Shown: positions 1-9,688, numbered from the stretch's first letter. The stretch is DNA of 64,000 nucleotides from Grimontia kaedaensis (GCF_023746615.1 NZ_CP082275.1:3348001-3412000), one strand, 5' to 3'. Notes: generated from the letters alone by a model not told the origin. Translations and numbers: made by a program.

Positions 1-51
1 GGAGTCAGGAATGACAGTCCCGTGACGCTTTGCAGACGAGTTGATGAACTT

Positions 52-3000
52 TTAAGCGAAATCTCCGTGCAAAGACTCGTGCTTTTTCACTTTGCCGAAG
101 TCCGCCAATATGGCGTAGGCCGCCGGTATCATAAACAGCACCAGCAGTGTCGAAGTGAAAATCCCAAACACGATCGAGATGACGAGAGGCTTCACCACCT
201 GAGCCTGCAAACTGGTTTCCAATAGTAGCGGCAACAAACCTGCCGCCGTGGTCAGCGACGTCAGGAAGACGGCACGGAAACGCTCCTGACTGGCTCGCAC
301 CACGGCATCATAAATGTCTTCCCCTTCGTCCAGGTGATGACGGATATATTGCACCAGCAAGATGGAGTCATTTACGACCACACCCGCCAGCGAAACGAAC
401 CCCATCAGGCTTGGCATACTGAGCGGATGCCCCAGCAGCCAATGCCCCCACAGCACGCCAATTAAGGCAAGTGGAATGGCAATCAAGACCACAAAGGGTT
501 CAAGGTAGCTGCGGAATTGATAACTCAGGATCACGAAGATACCGAACAAGCCCAGAGCAAAACCAATGGTCATGGATTGACTGGTCTCAGCCGTGTCCTG
601 ACTCTGGCCTTCAAACAAAACATGTAACCCCGGATATTTCGTTTCCAGCCCTGGGATCACATCGCGTTTTAATTGCGCCAAAACATCACCAATACTGACC
701 TGGCTTTGCACCACATCGCCATAAACACTGAGCGTGCGCATGCCATCAATGCGCTGGATACGCACGAAGTTACGCTGGTAATTAAGCTCTGCGGCGGTAG
801 AAAGCGGTACCTGACTGCCATCAGGCAATACAATCGGGAAATTGGCAAAGCTTTGCAGGCTGGCGGCATCATCACTGTCGAGGCGAACATCTATCTCGAT
901 ACTCTCAGGGCCCACCTGAATTTCATCTGCCGTTTGACCAAAGTACGCGGCGCGAAGCTGACGGGCTATTAACTGGCCGTTGATGCCAAAGGCTTCCGCC
1001 CCCGGGCGCAGCGTGACTTTGACTTCTTCCTTACCGGGGCGCATATCATCCAGAACGCCGGATACGCCCTGAAACTGGCTGATAAACTGCTGGATGGCGA
1101 TCGAGGCTTGTTTCAATTCGTTCAAATCGTCATGTTGCAAGCGAATATCAAAGTCGCGTCCACCGGGTCCAAACGCGGGCTGCTTGAAAACCATGGAAAT
1201 AGGATCAGTCAGCACGCCGGTTTCTTTTTCCCAATCTGAGATGAAGTCATCAATCAAGGTGTTGCGTATCTCCGCACTCAACAAATCAAGCCTCACTGTT
1301 GCGATATGCTGACCACTTTCATCGGCATCGGCGTTGAAGTTGAACTGTTCAGTAATGTGCTCCACCAAAGGCTGACCACTCTCATTTTGTTCACTTAATC
1401 GCTCACCCACTCGATTGGCTGAGGCAACCAATCTTGCGACAACAGCCTCAGTTTGCGCCAGTGATGAACCGGGCGGCAATATGACGCGGGCTTCCGCAAT
1501 ATCCCCATCGAGCTCAGGAAAGCCGACAAACCGCAGTTGACCAGATGCCAGCAGTGAAACTGAAATCAGCAACATGGCTATCACGCCTCCCACAAAGGGG
1601 TAGCGCCATTTCACGGCACTGGTGACCAACTCCGCCAATTTACCCGCGCGGAAAGCTTCAAACTTCTCGAGAAAGATGCGTTTGAAAGCCAAATCAGGTT
1701 TTGGCGCTTTGGCTTTCGCCAAAGAATGCTGCAAGTGATGCGGCAGAATAAGGAAGGCTTCGACAAGACTGAGTGTCAGTACCAGGATCAGTACCATAGG
1801 CACGACCCGGAGCACCGCTCCCATCTCACCTTGCAAGAAGATCAGGCTACCAAAAATGCAGACTGTGGTGAGGTAAGAAGACACCACACCAGGCAGCACC
1901 TTTTTGACCCCATTAACCACGGCATCTTCAAGTTTTTGCCCCCGATCGATATGGGAGGCGATGGACTCGGATATCACAATGGCGTCATCCATCATGATGC
2001 CGATAGCCATCAAGAGCGCGACCAGCGACATGATGTTGATGGAAAGCCCTAGTTGCGCCATCAAAAAGAAGCTGCCGAGGAAGGCAACAGGCAAGCCTGC
2101 CGCCACCCAGAATGAATAGCGCAACGAAAAGAACATCCACATCACACCAAATACCAGGATCACCCCTTGCCAGGCATTGCGGGCCATCATGGTCAGGCGA
2201 TCCCAAAGGAGCGACGAGAAATCATTGGTAAGGTTAAGTGTCACACCATTGGGCGCGCGGGTTCGTTCGTCATCAACAAACTGCGCCACTTTTTCTTTAA
2301 TACGAAGAGCATCATCAGCTTTGTTTTTGCTGATTTTAAGCAGCGCCGAAGGTTTGCCATCAAACCACACCTGCTGTTCATCCAGCTCAAAGCGCTCAGT
2401 CAGGGTGGCGATATCCTGTAGACGAATCACGCCGCCATCGCTGTCAGCAGCAACGACAATCTGCCCTAAGGTATCCGCAGCAATACGTCTCTCATCAAAG
2501 CGTATCAGCAGGCTCTTGTTATCAAGCTCAACATTACCGCTAGGGAGGTTAATGTTCTGCGCACTGACCTGAGCGGCAATATCAGAAACACTTAACCCTA
2601 GCTGGCGAAGTGCACTCTCTCGCACTTCGATGCGGATTTGCTTTCCCGAGAAGCCTGCCACACTGACCAAAGGGACATCGTAATCACGTTTAAGTGTCTG
2701 TTTGAGAGCCTCTGCGTAGGCTTTGAGCCCCACCCAATCGGTATCGGCAGCAATCGCCACATCTACCACGGGTTCATTCCAATCCAACTCACGCACCACT
2801 GGCGGCTCAATATCGCTCGGGAAGTTGTTGATGGCATTGATTTGGGTTTGGATGTCCACCAGCATGCGTGAGATATCAGCTTGGGCGTCCAGCTTCACTA
2901 TCAAACCAGCAGAACCTTCCACGGCTTCACAGCGGGTTTCAACGATGTTAGAAAGACCATCTACCGCGTCTTCCATCAACAAACAGATGTTTTGCTCTAC

Positions 3001-3168
3001 CTGCTCTGGGCTGGCACCGGGATACACTACCGTGGCGAGGATAAAAGGCGGCGCAAATTCAGGAAAGGTTTCACGCTTGAGTTGTGGCAGTGACGTTAAT
3101 CCAAGAAGGATCAACGTTAGCATCAGCAAGTTAGCGGCTGTCGGGTGACGGGCGAAAAAACGGATCAT
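52..3168 (-). CDS. RND-family efflux permease (inner-membrane proton antiporter)
   Basis: Inner-membrane pump of a tripartite RND efflux system, 1038 aa, the usual length for the HAE1/AcrB-like family. The N-terminus has the typical short cytoplasmic helix followed by TM1. TM4 carries the proton-relay Asp pair in MMDDAIVISES. TM10 reads GVVVNDSIL, so the lysine of AcrB (K940) is replaced by the Asn of the VND-type clade. The ATG overlaps the stop of the upstream adaptor gene (ATGA, 3165-3168) with a GGGGAGG ribosome site 4 nt upstream. No outer-membrane TolC-like gene is in view. Substrates cannot be predicted; drugs, dyes or bile-like compounds are family inference. Confidence 0.93.
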   Translation of the reverse strand: MIRFFARHPTAANLLMLTLILLGLTSLPQLKRETFPEFAPPFILATVVYPGASPEQVEQNICLLMEDAVDGLSNIVETRCEAVEGSAGLIVKLDAQADISRMLVDIQTQINAINNFPSDIEPPVVRELDWNEPVVDVAIAADTDWVGLKAYAEALKQTLKRDYDVPLVSVAGFSGKQIRIEVRESALRQLGLSVSDIAAQVSAQNINLPSGNVELDNKSLLIRFDERRIAADTLGQIVVAADSDGGVIRLQDIATLTERFELDEQQVWFDGKPSALLKISKNKADDALRIKEKVAQFVDDERTRAPNGVTLNLTNDFSSLLWDRLTMMARNAWQGVILVFGVMWMFFSLRYSFWVAAGLPVAFLGSFFLMAQLGLSINIMSLVALLMAIGIMMDDAIVISESIASHIDRGQKLEDAVVNGVKKVLPGVVSSYLTTVCIFGSLIFLQGEMGAVLRVVPMVLILVLTLSLVEAFLILPHHLQHSLAKAKAPKPDLAFKRIFLEKFEAFRAGKLAELVTSAVKWRYPFVGGVIAMLLISVSLLASGQLRFVGFPELDGDIAEARVILPPGSSLAQTEAVVARLVASANRVGERLSEQNESGQPLVEHITEQFNFNADADESGQHIATVRLDLLSAEIRNTLIDDFISDWEKETGVLTDPISMVFKQPAFGPGGRDFDIRLQHDDLNELKQASIAIQQFISQFQGVSGVLDDMRPGKEEVKVTLRPGAEAFGINGQLIARQLRAAYFGQTADEIQVGPESIEIDVRLDSDDAASLQSFANFPIVLPDGSQVPLSTAAELNYQRNFVRIQRIDGMRTLSVYGDVVQSQVSIGDVLAQLKRDVIPGLETKYPGLHVLFEGQSQDTAETSQSMTIGFALGLFGIFVILSYQFRSYLEPFVVLIAIPLALIGVLWGHWLLGHPLSMPSLMGFVSLAGVVVNDSILLVQYIRHHLDEGEDIYDAVVRASQERFRAVFLTSLTTAAGLLPLLLETSLQAQVVKPLVISIVFGIFTSTLLVLFMIPAAYAILADFGKVKKHESLHGDFA

Positions 3169-4496
3169 GATGCCTCCCCGTTCACCGCATTGTTTTCTAC
3201 CACCTCACCGTTTAAGGTCACCGCGCGAAGTTCCATGCCTGGCACCGCGGGTAACAGATCATTCAACACCAGTTGCTGGCCTGCTTTCAGATCCCCAGCG
3301 ATCGCCACGCTTTCTCCGCGCCTGAATAAAATGGTAACCGGCACCACTTTCAATGTACCGTCTTCCATCAGGTAAATCTTATCACCGCGAAGAGCACGCT
3401 CTGGGATAACCCACTGAGCGACAGGTTTGCCTTCGATGTGCGCTTTAACAAACATGCCATTCACCAAACTTGGCTGTGCGGCAATACCCTGTTTTTGTTC
3501 TTCATCAAGCGTAATTTCGAGGATGACCCCAACCGTCGCCTGATTCAGGCTGACAGTATCACTCAAACGCGCCACCTTAGCGGGCCACTCTTCTTCGAAG
3601 CTACCACTGGAAAGGCTCACACTCGCTTCAAGTTGATGCAGTTTCCCCGAAAAACCTTCGCTATGCTTGCCGTGTAACGTGTCGAATACGGTCTGCATAT
3701 CATGGATGGAGACCTGCGCATCCACCTCTACCGCGCCAAGACCATGGGCAATCACCATCACTTGCTGCGGTGTAACAACCTGATCGCGTTCGATGTTCAC
3801 TTCAGCAATACGGCTATCAACAGGTAAGACGATTTGGGTTTTATCAAGGTTCCTCTGGGCTTGTTCCAGCGCCAGATTGCTCGCTTCAAGTTCTGATGCA
3901 GTGATGCGTTTTTCGTCCGGCAGAACTTTTAGCTGAGCCTCCAGATCCTGAACACGGGTTTGCTGGGAAAGAAATGTCTGCTGCTCGTTGTCCAGAGCCG
4001 ATTGTGATGTCAGACCTTTCTTGCGCAGGTTCTTTTGGCGGGTCAATTCGTCTCGGCTCAGTGTCAGTCTGCGCTTCTCGATCGCCAAGGTGGTTTTAAG
4101 GTTGGATTCGTCCAATTCCAGTTTGGCCAAACGCGCTTCCCTAACACTGACGTCAGCCTGAGCCTGTGCAACCGCCAGTTGATAGTCAGTCGGGTCAATG
4201 CGCAAAAGCTCAGTGCCTGCGGGCAACACCCTTCCTTTTTCTAGCGCTGGATTGCGGTAAATCACCTTTCCATTCACTTCTGCAATTGCCTGCCAGGTGA
4301 GCTTCGGTGTCACCCGACCAAAACCAGTGACCACAGGGGCGATATCAGATTGCTGCAGGGTGACCACATCCACTGCCCGCGCTTTAGATTGCGCAGGTTT
4401 TACCGGTACATCTGGCCTGCTGTTTATCGCAATAAAAAGCACGGCAATACCGACGGCAAGAGCTGGAAAGAAAAGCAGTTTGCGGCGAAGTGTCAT
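3165..4496 (-). CDS. RND efflux periplasmic adaptor (membrane fusion protein)
   Basis: 443-aa adaptor linking the RND pump to an outer-membrane channel. It begins with one hydrophobic anchor (about residues 8-24) and has no lipobox cysteine, so it is probably held by an uncleaved helix. A biotinyl-lipoyl half motif (about 70-105), a long alpha-hairpin rich in Leu, Gln and Arg (about 105-230), and a beta-barrel/membrane-proximal C-terminal half follow the HlyD/AcrA order. It overlaps the regulator upstream (4493-4496) and the pump downstream (3165-3168) by 4 nt each, so the three genes are probably translationally coupled. Confidence 0.92.
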   Translation of the reverse strand: MTLRRKLLFFPALAVGIAVLFIAINSRPDVPVKPAQSKARAVDVVTLQQSDIAPVVTGFGRVTPKLTWQAIAEVNGKVIYRNPALEKGRVLPAGTELLRIDPTDYQLAVAQAQADVSVREARLAKLELDESNLKTTLAIEKRRLTLSRDELTRQKNLRKKGLTSQSALDNEQQTFLSQQTRVQDLEAQLKVLPDEKRITASELEASNLALEQAQRNLDKTQIVLPVDSRIAEVNIERDQVVTPQQVMVIAHGLGAVEVDAQVSIHDMQTVFDTLHGKHSEGFSGKLHQLEASVSLSSGSFEEEWPAKVARLSDTVSLNQATVGVILEITLDEEQKQGIAAQPSLVNGMFVKAHIEGKPVAQWVIPERALRGDKIYLMEDGTLKVVPVTILFRRGESVAIAGDLKAGQQLVLNDLLPAVPGMELRAVTLNGEVVENNAVNGEAS

Positions 4497-5137
4497 GGTG
4501 TGTTGTCTCCCTGAACCTTGAAAATTCCGTGTTGCAGCAGTGCAGCGTTGTGTTTGGCGAGTTTTTCCAGAAAAGCACTGTCCATGGTGATCCCTTGAAT
4601 GTCAGCGAGCGCTGTGGGAATGATAAATGGAAACACCATCAAGCTTGAGAAGCTCATTCGTGCCAGTTCCGGATCGATGTCTATTCTCAAAGCACCTTTT
4701 TCCTGTAGACGCTGAAAGAGTAATTGATGAAGGGGCAAGAGAATGTCCTGAAACAGCTTTTCTACCGCCTGTCGTTGCTGATCGTCTTCATCCAGCATCA
4801 TGCTACGGAAGATCAGCGTGGGTAGATTAGGTCCTGTAGACATCTCGCGGTAAAACGTTGTGACGACATCATTGAGGCTTTCAATTTTCCCTTCTTCAAC
4901 CGCCTCACGCATTCGGGTGATCATCGGCGCCGCTGTCTCTCTGACCATGGCCTCAAACAAGCCTGCTTTATTGCCAAAGTAATAGCGGATCATCGCCACG
5001 TCGACACCGGCATTTTCTGCAATACGGCGTGTCGACACCTTGTGGTAGGGTTGTTTGTGAAAAAAGCGTTGGGCTTCGCTGATCAGCGCAGCTCTGGCAT
5101 CAGAGCCTCCCAATGGTCGACCCGGCTTTTTGGTCAT
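4493..5137 (-). CDS. TetR-family transcriptional regulator of the efflux operon
   Basis: 214-aa TetR-type repressor. The N-terminal helix-turn-helix is visible around residues 36-65 (STRRIAENAGV followed by MIRYYFGNKAGLF). The C-terminal ligand/dimer domain is unlike any member I can name. It is the first gene of the tetR-adaptor-pump operon and its stop overlaps the adaptor start. The family normally represses its own promoter, so an operator would be expected just upstream (5138-5220), but I could not pick a convincing one. No strong Shine-Dalgarno precedes the ATG. Confidence 0.9.
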   Translation of the reverse strand: MTKKPGRPLGGSDARAALISEAQRFFHKQPYHKVSTRRIAENAGVDVAMIRYYFGNKAGLFEAMVRETAAPMITRMREAVEEGKIESLNDVVTTFYREMSTGPNLPTLIFRSMMLDEDDQQRQAVEKLFQDILLPLHQLLFQRLQEKGALRIDIDPELARMSFSSLMVFPFIIPTALADIQGITMDSAFLEKLAKHNAALLQHGIFKVQGDNTP

Positions 5138-5267
5138 GGCATCATCCGTAATTCATCAGCGTTGAATTTATACTACTCCCTGTTTGGTCTCTTTTCGCAC
5201 AATTTAATTCCCTAGATCATAGGATTGTGATGAATTTCCGTTCAAAAAATAACCACAGATGAATACT

Positions 5268-5296
5268 CTGCTTTTTTGACAAAAAAGCAGTTTTTT
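5268..5296 (+). terminator. Terminator-like AT-rich hairpin with T6
   Basis: CTGCTTTTTT and AAAAAAGCAG form perfect 10-bp arms around a GAC loop and are followed directly by six T. On the plus strand this has the shape of an intrinsic terminator, yet no plus-strand gene lies upstream. It could end a small RNA starting in 5138-5260, act as a protein-binding palindrome, or be a chance structure of an AT-rich region. Confidence 0.4.
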
Positions 5297-5349
5297 AAAC
5301 CACAGTTAACATTATGAGTGACGCTTTCTTGTTATTTTCTAATTTGATA

Positions 5350-5379
5350 TTGACGCTTTAGTAAGCTGTTTGGTATTCA
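5350..5379 (+). promoter_or_regulatory. Probable leu operon promoter
   Basis: TTGACG at 5350-5355 and TATTCA at 5374-5379 with an 18-bp spacer. This places the transcript start near 5386, about 25 nt ahead of the leader peptide. The -35 is near consensus and the -10 is weaker. Confidence 0.45.
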
Positions 5380-5411
5380 TTTGTGCAGACATCTTTAGAG
5401 AACTGTTACAA

Positions 5412-5471
5412 ATGATGAAACGCATTTTCCTTCTAGACCTTCTACTTCTCGTGAATTGTTCGCGCGGGTAG
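5412..5471 (+). CDS. leuL: leu operon leader peptide
   Basis: A 19-codon frame starting ATG ATG AAA CGC. It encodes six leucines within eight residues (LLDLLLLV) and ends TAG at 5469-5471. It lies between the leu promoter and a GC-rich terminator, the arrangement of amino-acid-biosynthesis attenuators. The Leu codons include rarer CTA and CTT, which would make translation sensitive to charged leucyl-tRNA. The second ATG (5415) is an equally possible start. Confidence 0.85.
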   Translation: MMKRIFLLDLLLLVNCSRG

Positions 5472-5533
5472 GTCATGGATTGAAAACAGTTTTCACCTGA
5501 CACACGAAACCCGCGCCAAGGCGCGGGTTTTTT
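5461..5533 (+). promoter_or_regulatory. leu transcription attenuator
   Basis: Terminator: AACCCGCGCC (5508-5517) pairs with GGCGCGGGTT (5520-5529), followed by Ts to 5533. The last codons of the leader (GCGCGGG, 5462-5468) are complementary to the left terminator arm, so they can form an antiterminator. A smaller hairpin (TGAAAA-CAG-TTTTCA, 5481-5495) sits between. Inferred logic: a ribosome stalled on the Leu codons leaves 5462-5468 free and prevents termination. A ribosome that reaches the stop covers that segment and the terminator forms. Confidence 0.85.
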
Positions 5534-5590
5534 GTATGACCTGCCAAAGGTGCGGAGTACAACCTAAAAAAGGCACATGAGGGAACGACC

Positions 5591-7147
5591 ATGAAAGACC
5601 AAGTCATCATATTTGACACCACATTACGCGATGGCGAACAAGCGCTGTCCGCCAGTTTGACTGTAAAAGAGAAGTTGCAGATTGCACTGGCGCTGGAGCG
5701 TCTGGGTGTGGATGTGATTGAAGCTGGCTTCCCTGTTTCAAGCCCAGGTGATTTTGAATCCGTCCAGACGATCGCTAAATCGGTCAAGAACAGCCGTATT
5801 TGTGCCTTGTCCCGTGCCGTCGATAAAGACATCGACGTTGCTGCTGAATCCCTCAAAGTTGCTGAAGCGTTCCGTATCCACACTTTCCTTTCCACTTCTA
5901 CTATTCACGTTCAGGACAAACTGCGCCGTAGCTACGACCAGGTTGTTGAAATGGGTGTGAATGCCGTCAAACGCGCCCGTCGTTACACGGATGACGTGGA
6001 ATTCTCCTGTGAAGATGCAGGCCGTACGCCAATCGATAACCTGTGCCGTATGGTGGAAGAAGCGATCAAAGCTGGCGCAACCACGGTCAACATTCCTGAT
6101 ACTGTGGGTTACACCGTTCCGGGTGAGTTCGGTGGCATCATCGAAACCCTGTTCAACCGCGTGCCAAACATCGACAAAGCGGTGATTTCGGTTCACTGTC
6201 ACGATGACTTGGGCATGTCGGTCGCCAACTCGATTGCCGCAGTTCAAGCAGGTGCGCGCCAGATTGAAGGCACCATCAACGGTATCGGTGAACGTGCCGG
6301 TAACTGTGCGCTGGAAGAGATTGCGATGATCATCAAAACCCGCGGCGAGTTGTTAGGCGTGGAAACAGGTATCAATCACAAAGAAATCAGCCGCACCAGT
6401 AAGATGGTTAGCCAACTGTGTAATATGCCTATTCAGTCCAACAAAGCGATTGTCGGTACGAATGCATTCAGCCACAGCTCTGGTATTCACCAAGATGGCA
6501 TGCTGAAGAACAAGAACACTTACGAAATCATGACGCCAGAGTCGATTGGTCTGGGTCAAAAAGCGCTGAACCTGACTAGCCGTTCAGGCCGTGCGGCGGT
6601 GAAGAGCCACATGGACACCATGGGCTACAGTGACGAAGACTATAACTTGGACAACTTGTACGAATCTTTCTTGAAACTGGCAGACCGCAAGGGTCAGGTT
6701 TTCGATTATGATCTGGAAGCTTTGATGTTCTTCAACAACTTGCAGGAGGAAGATGACTTCTACAAGCTGAAGTATCTGAGCGTACAAAGCGGCAGCGTGA
6801 TGGCGACCACAACCGTCAGCCTGCAGTGTGGCGATGAAGAAGTCAGCGACGCTGCAATTGGTAACGGCCCGGTTGATGCCTTGTATCAGGTCATTTACCG
6901 CATTACCGGCTATGACATTGTACTGGACAAGTTTGACCTGACCGCCAAAGGCGAAGGGGAAGATGGCTTGGGTCAGGCAGACATCATCGCTAACTACAAA
7001 GGTCGCAAGTACCATGGTACGGGCGTCTCAACAGACATTATTGAAGCCTCAGGTCAGGCATTGCTGCATGTGATTAACAGCATTTACCGCGCTGACCGCA
7101 TCGCGCAAATAAAAGAACAAGCAACATTAAAAATGGAGACAGTGTAA
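5591..7147 (+). CDS. leuA: 2-isopropylmalate synthase
   Basis: Condenses acetyl-CoA with 2-ketoisovalerate, the first committed step of leucine synthesis. 518 aa, normal for the long bacterial form. The TIM barrel shows the HMGL-like signature DTTLRDGEQ (residues 9-17) and the metal-binding HCHDDLG (202-208). The C-terminal part (from about 390) is the LeuA allosteric domain through which leucine inhibits the enzyme. A GAGGGA ribosome site lies ahead of the ATG. First structural gene of leuABCD; leuB starts 2 nt after its stop. Confidence 0.98.
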   Translation: MKDQVIIFDTTLRDGEQALSASLTVKEKLQIALALERLGVDVIEAGFPVSSPGDFESVQTIAKSVKNSRICALSRAVDKDIDVAAESLKVAEAFRIHTFLSTSTIHVQDKLRRSYDQVVEMGVNAVKRARRYTDDVEFSCEDAGRTPIDNLCRMVEEAIKAGATTVNIPDTVGYTVPGEFGGIIETLFNRVPNIDKAVISVHCHDDLGMSVANSIAAVQAGARQIEGTINGIGERAGNCALEEIAMIIKTRGELLGVETGINHKEISRTSKMVSQLCNMPIQSNKAIVGTNAFSHSSGIHQDGMLKNKNTYEIMTPESIGLGQKALNLTSRSGRAAVKSHMDTMGYSDEDYNLDNLYESFLKLADRKGQVFDYDLEALMFFNNLQEEDDFYKLKYLSVQSGSVMATTTVSLQCGDEEVSDAAIGNGPVDALYQVIYRITGYDIVLDKFDLTAKGEGEDGLGQADIIANYKGRKYHGTGVSTDIIEASGQALLHVINSIYRADRIAQIKEQATLKMETV

Positions 7148-7149
7148 CC

Positions 7150-8238
7150 ATGGCAGGCACCTATAAGATTGCCGTTCTACCGGGAGACGGTATTGGCCCG
7201 GAAGTGATGCAACAAGCCCACAAAGTTCTTGATGCCGTAAGCGCTAAATTTGGCATTAGCTTTGAGAAAACTGAATACGATGTCGGTGGTATCGCCATCG
7301 ACAACCATGGCACCCCGCTGCCAGACGCAACCCTGAAAGGGTGTGAAGCGGCAGATGCGGTGCTGTTTGGTTCAGTGGGTGGCCCTAAGTGGGAACACTT
7401 GCCACCGAATGAACAGCCTGAGCGTGGCGCACTGTTGCCACTGCGTAAGCATTTCCAACTGTTCTGCAACCTGCGTCCGGCGCAAATTCATGCGGGCCTT
7501 GAAGCTTTCTCACCACTTCGCGCAGATATCTCTGAGCGCGGTTTTGACATCGTAGTGGTGCGTGAGCTGACCGGTGGTATCTACTTTGGTCAGCCTAAAG
7601 GCCGTGAAGGTTCGGGTGCAGAAGAGAAAGCGTTCGACACTGAAGTTTATTACCGCTATGAAATCGAGCGTATTGCGCGCATCGCGTTTGAGTCTGCACG
7701 TCTTCGCCGCAAGAAGGTAATGTCAGTCGATAAAGCGAACGTATTGCAAAGCTCTATCCTTTGGCGCGAAGTGGTAGAAGAAATCGCGAAAGACTACCCT
7801 GATGTTGAGCTGTCACACATATACATCGACAACGCGACCATGCAGCTGATTAAAGACCCTGCACAGTTTGATGTTATGCTGTGTTCTAACATCTTCGGTG
7901 ACATCATCTCTGATGAGTGCGCAATGATCACTGGCTCCATGGGCATGCTGCCATCTGCAAGCCTGAACGACAGCAAGTTTGGCCTTTACGAGCCAGCTGG
8001 CGGTTCAGCACCGGACATCGCAGGTAAGAACATTGCCAACCCAGTGGCGCAAATCCTGTCTGCCGCTCTGATGCTGCGCTACAGCCTTGGCGAAGAAGAC
8101 GCTGCACGCGCTATCGAAGCTGCGGTCAGCCAAGCGCTGGAAGCCGGCGAGCTAACGGCTGATCTGGCTGGCGATGCGACCCCGCTGACCACATCCGAAA
8201 TGGGTGATAAGATTGCAGCGTATGTAAGCGAAGCCTAA
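7150..8238 (+). CDS. leuB: 3-isopropylmalate dehydrogenase
   Basis: NAD-dependent oxidative decarboxylation of 3-isopropylmalate to 2-ketoisocaproate. 362 aa, with the N-terminal GDGIGPE (residues 12-18) of the isocitrate/isopropylmalate dehydrogenase family. The substrate-binding arginines and Lys/Asp residues lie in conserved blocks such as VVRELTGGIYFG and SNIFGDIISDE. The ribosome site (GGAGA) lies inside the end of leuA, 2 nt away, so the two are probably coupled. Confidence 0.98.
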   Translation: MAGTYKIAVLPGDGIGPEVMQQAHKVLDAVSAKFGISFEKTEYDVGGIAIDNHGTPLPDATLKGCEAADAVLFGSVGGPKWEHLPPNEQPERGALLPLRKHFQLFCNLRPAQIHAGLEAFSPLRADISERGFDIVVVRELTGGIYFGQPKGREGSGAEEKAFDTEVYYRYEIERIARIAFESARLRRKKVMSVDKANVLQSSILWREVVEEIAKDYPDVELSHIYIDNATMQLIKDPAQFDVMLCSNIFGDIISDECAMITGSMGMLPSASLNDSKFGLYEPAGGSAPDIAGKNIANPVAQILSAALMLRYSLGEEDAARAIEAAVSQALEAGELTADLAGDATPLTTSEMGDKIAAYVSEA

Positions 8239-8277
8239 GCGCACTGGAAGCACATAATTATTAAGGAAGACAGGGCA

Positions 8278-9678
8278 ATGTCAGCAAAAACCCTTTACGA
8301 AAAAATCTACGACGCGCATATCGTCGTAGAAGCACCGGGCGAAACCCCGTTGTTGTATATCGACCGTCATTTGGTCCACGAAGTGACCTCTCCTCAGGCA
8401 TTTGATGGCCTTCGTCAGCATGGTCGTAAGGTGCGTCAGGTTTCTAAAACCTTCGCGACCATGGATCACAACGTTTCTACTGAGACCAAAGACATCAACG
8501 CCTCAGGCGAGATGGCAAAAATTCAGATGGAAACGCTGGCAAAGAACTGTGAAGAGTTCGGCGTCACCCTTTACGATTTGAACCACCCTTATCAGGGCAT
8601 CGTTCACGTCATGGGTCCTGAGCTGGGTATTACCCTGCCGGGCACTACCATTGTTTGTGGCGACTCCCACACCGCGACCCACGGCGCGTTTGGCGCGCTG
8701 GCATTCGGTATCGGTACCTCTGAAGTTGAACACGTACTCGCGACCCAAACCTTGAAGCAAGGCCGTGCCAAGACCATGAAGATTGAGGTCAAAGGTAAGG
8801 TCGCTGAAGGCGTAACCGCGAAAGACATCGTTCTCGCGATCATCGGCAAAGTTGGCCATGCAGGTGGTACCGGTCACGTGGTTGAATTCTGTGGTCAAGC
8901 AATTGAAGATTTGACCATGGAAGGCCGCATGACGGTCTGTAATATGGCGATCGAGCTGGGCGCGAAGGCGGGTCTGGTTGCACCAGATCAAACCACCTTT
9001 GAATACCTGCAAGGCCGCAAGTTCTCGCCAACTGGCGCCGACTGGGATGCGGCTGTGGAATACTGGAACAGCCTGAAAACTGATGCTGACGCTAAGTTCG
9101 ACACCATCGTCACGTTGGAAGCCGCGGACATCTCCAACCAGGTCACTTGGGGCACCAACCCAGGTCAGGTTGTGGGTGTGAACGATGTGGTTCCCGCACC
9201 AGAGAGCTTTAGCGATCCTATCGAGCGTCACTCTGCAGAGCGTGCGCTTCGCTACATGGGCATCGAAGCAGGACAAAAAATCACTGATATCGCCATCGAT
9301 AAAGTGTTTATCGGCTCTTGCACCAACTCACGTATCGAAGACATGCGCGCAGCAGCGGCTGTCGCCAAAGGCCGTAAAGTGGCTGCAGGCGTTCAGGCGC
9401 TGGTGGTTCCTGGCTCCGAGCAAGTCAAAACACAAGCAGAACAAGAAGGTCTGGACAAGATTTTCGTCGAAGCTGGCTTTGAATGGCGTCTACCAGGGTG
9501 CTCTATGTGTCTGGCGATGAACAATGACCGCCTTGGGCCAAAAGAGCGCTGTGCATCCACCAGTAACCGTAACTTCGAAGGCCGTCAGGGTCGTGAAGGC
9601 CGCACTCACTTGGTGAGCCCAGCGATGGCAGCTGCTGCAGCCGTTGCCGGTCACTTCGTTGATGTGAACAGTTTATAA
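8278..9678 (+). CDS. leuC: 3-isopropylmalate dehydratase, large subunit
   Basis: Aconitase-family large subunit that isomerises 2- to 3-isopropylmalate together with LeuD. 466 aa, full length. The three [4Fe-4S] ligands are visible as C348 (GSCTNSR) and C408/C411 (CSMCLAM). The substrate-loop region CGDSHTATHGAFG is also intact. It starts 39 nt after leuB behind AAGGAAG. Confidence 0.98.
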   Translation: MSAKTLYEKIYDAHIVVEAPGETPLLYIDRHLVHEVTSPQAFDGLRQHGRKVRQVSKTFATMDHNVSTETKDINASGEMAKIQMETLAKNCEEFGVTLYDLNHPYQGIVHVMGPELGITLPGTTIVCGDSHTATHGAFGALAFGIGTSEVEHVLATQTLKQGRAKTMKIEVKGKVAEGVTAKDIVLAIIGKVGHAGGTGHVVEFCGQAIEDLTMEGRMTVCNMAIELGAKAGLVAPDQTTFEYLQGRKFSPTGADWDAAVEYWNSLKTDADAKFDTIVTLEAADISNQVTWGTNPGQVVGVNDVVPAPESFSDPIERHSAERALRYMGIEAGQKITDIAIDKVFIGSCTNSRIEDMRAAAAVAKGRKVAAGVQALVVPGSEQVKTQAEQEGLDKIFVEAGFEWRLPGCSMCLAMNNDRLGPKERCASTSNRNFEGRQGREGRTHLVSPAMAAAAAVAGHFVDVNSL

Positions 9679-9688
9679 GGAGTCCACC

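Larger units (their letters stand above)
5138..5411. promoter_or_regulatory. Divergent tetR/leu control region
   Basis: AT-rich gap between the efflux regulator and the leu leader. It holds a short inverted repeat (CCTA/TAGG, 5211-5223), a 10-bp perfect hairpin followed by six T (5268-5296, listed separately), and the leu promoter near 5350-5379. I see no credible protein-coding frame. Confidence 0.5.
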
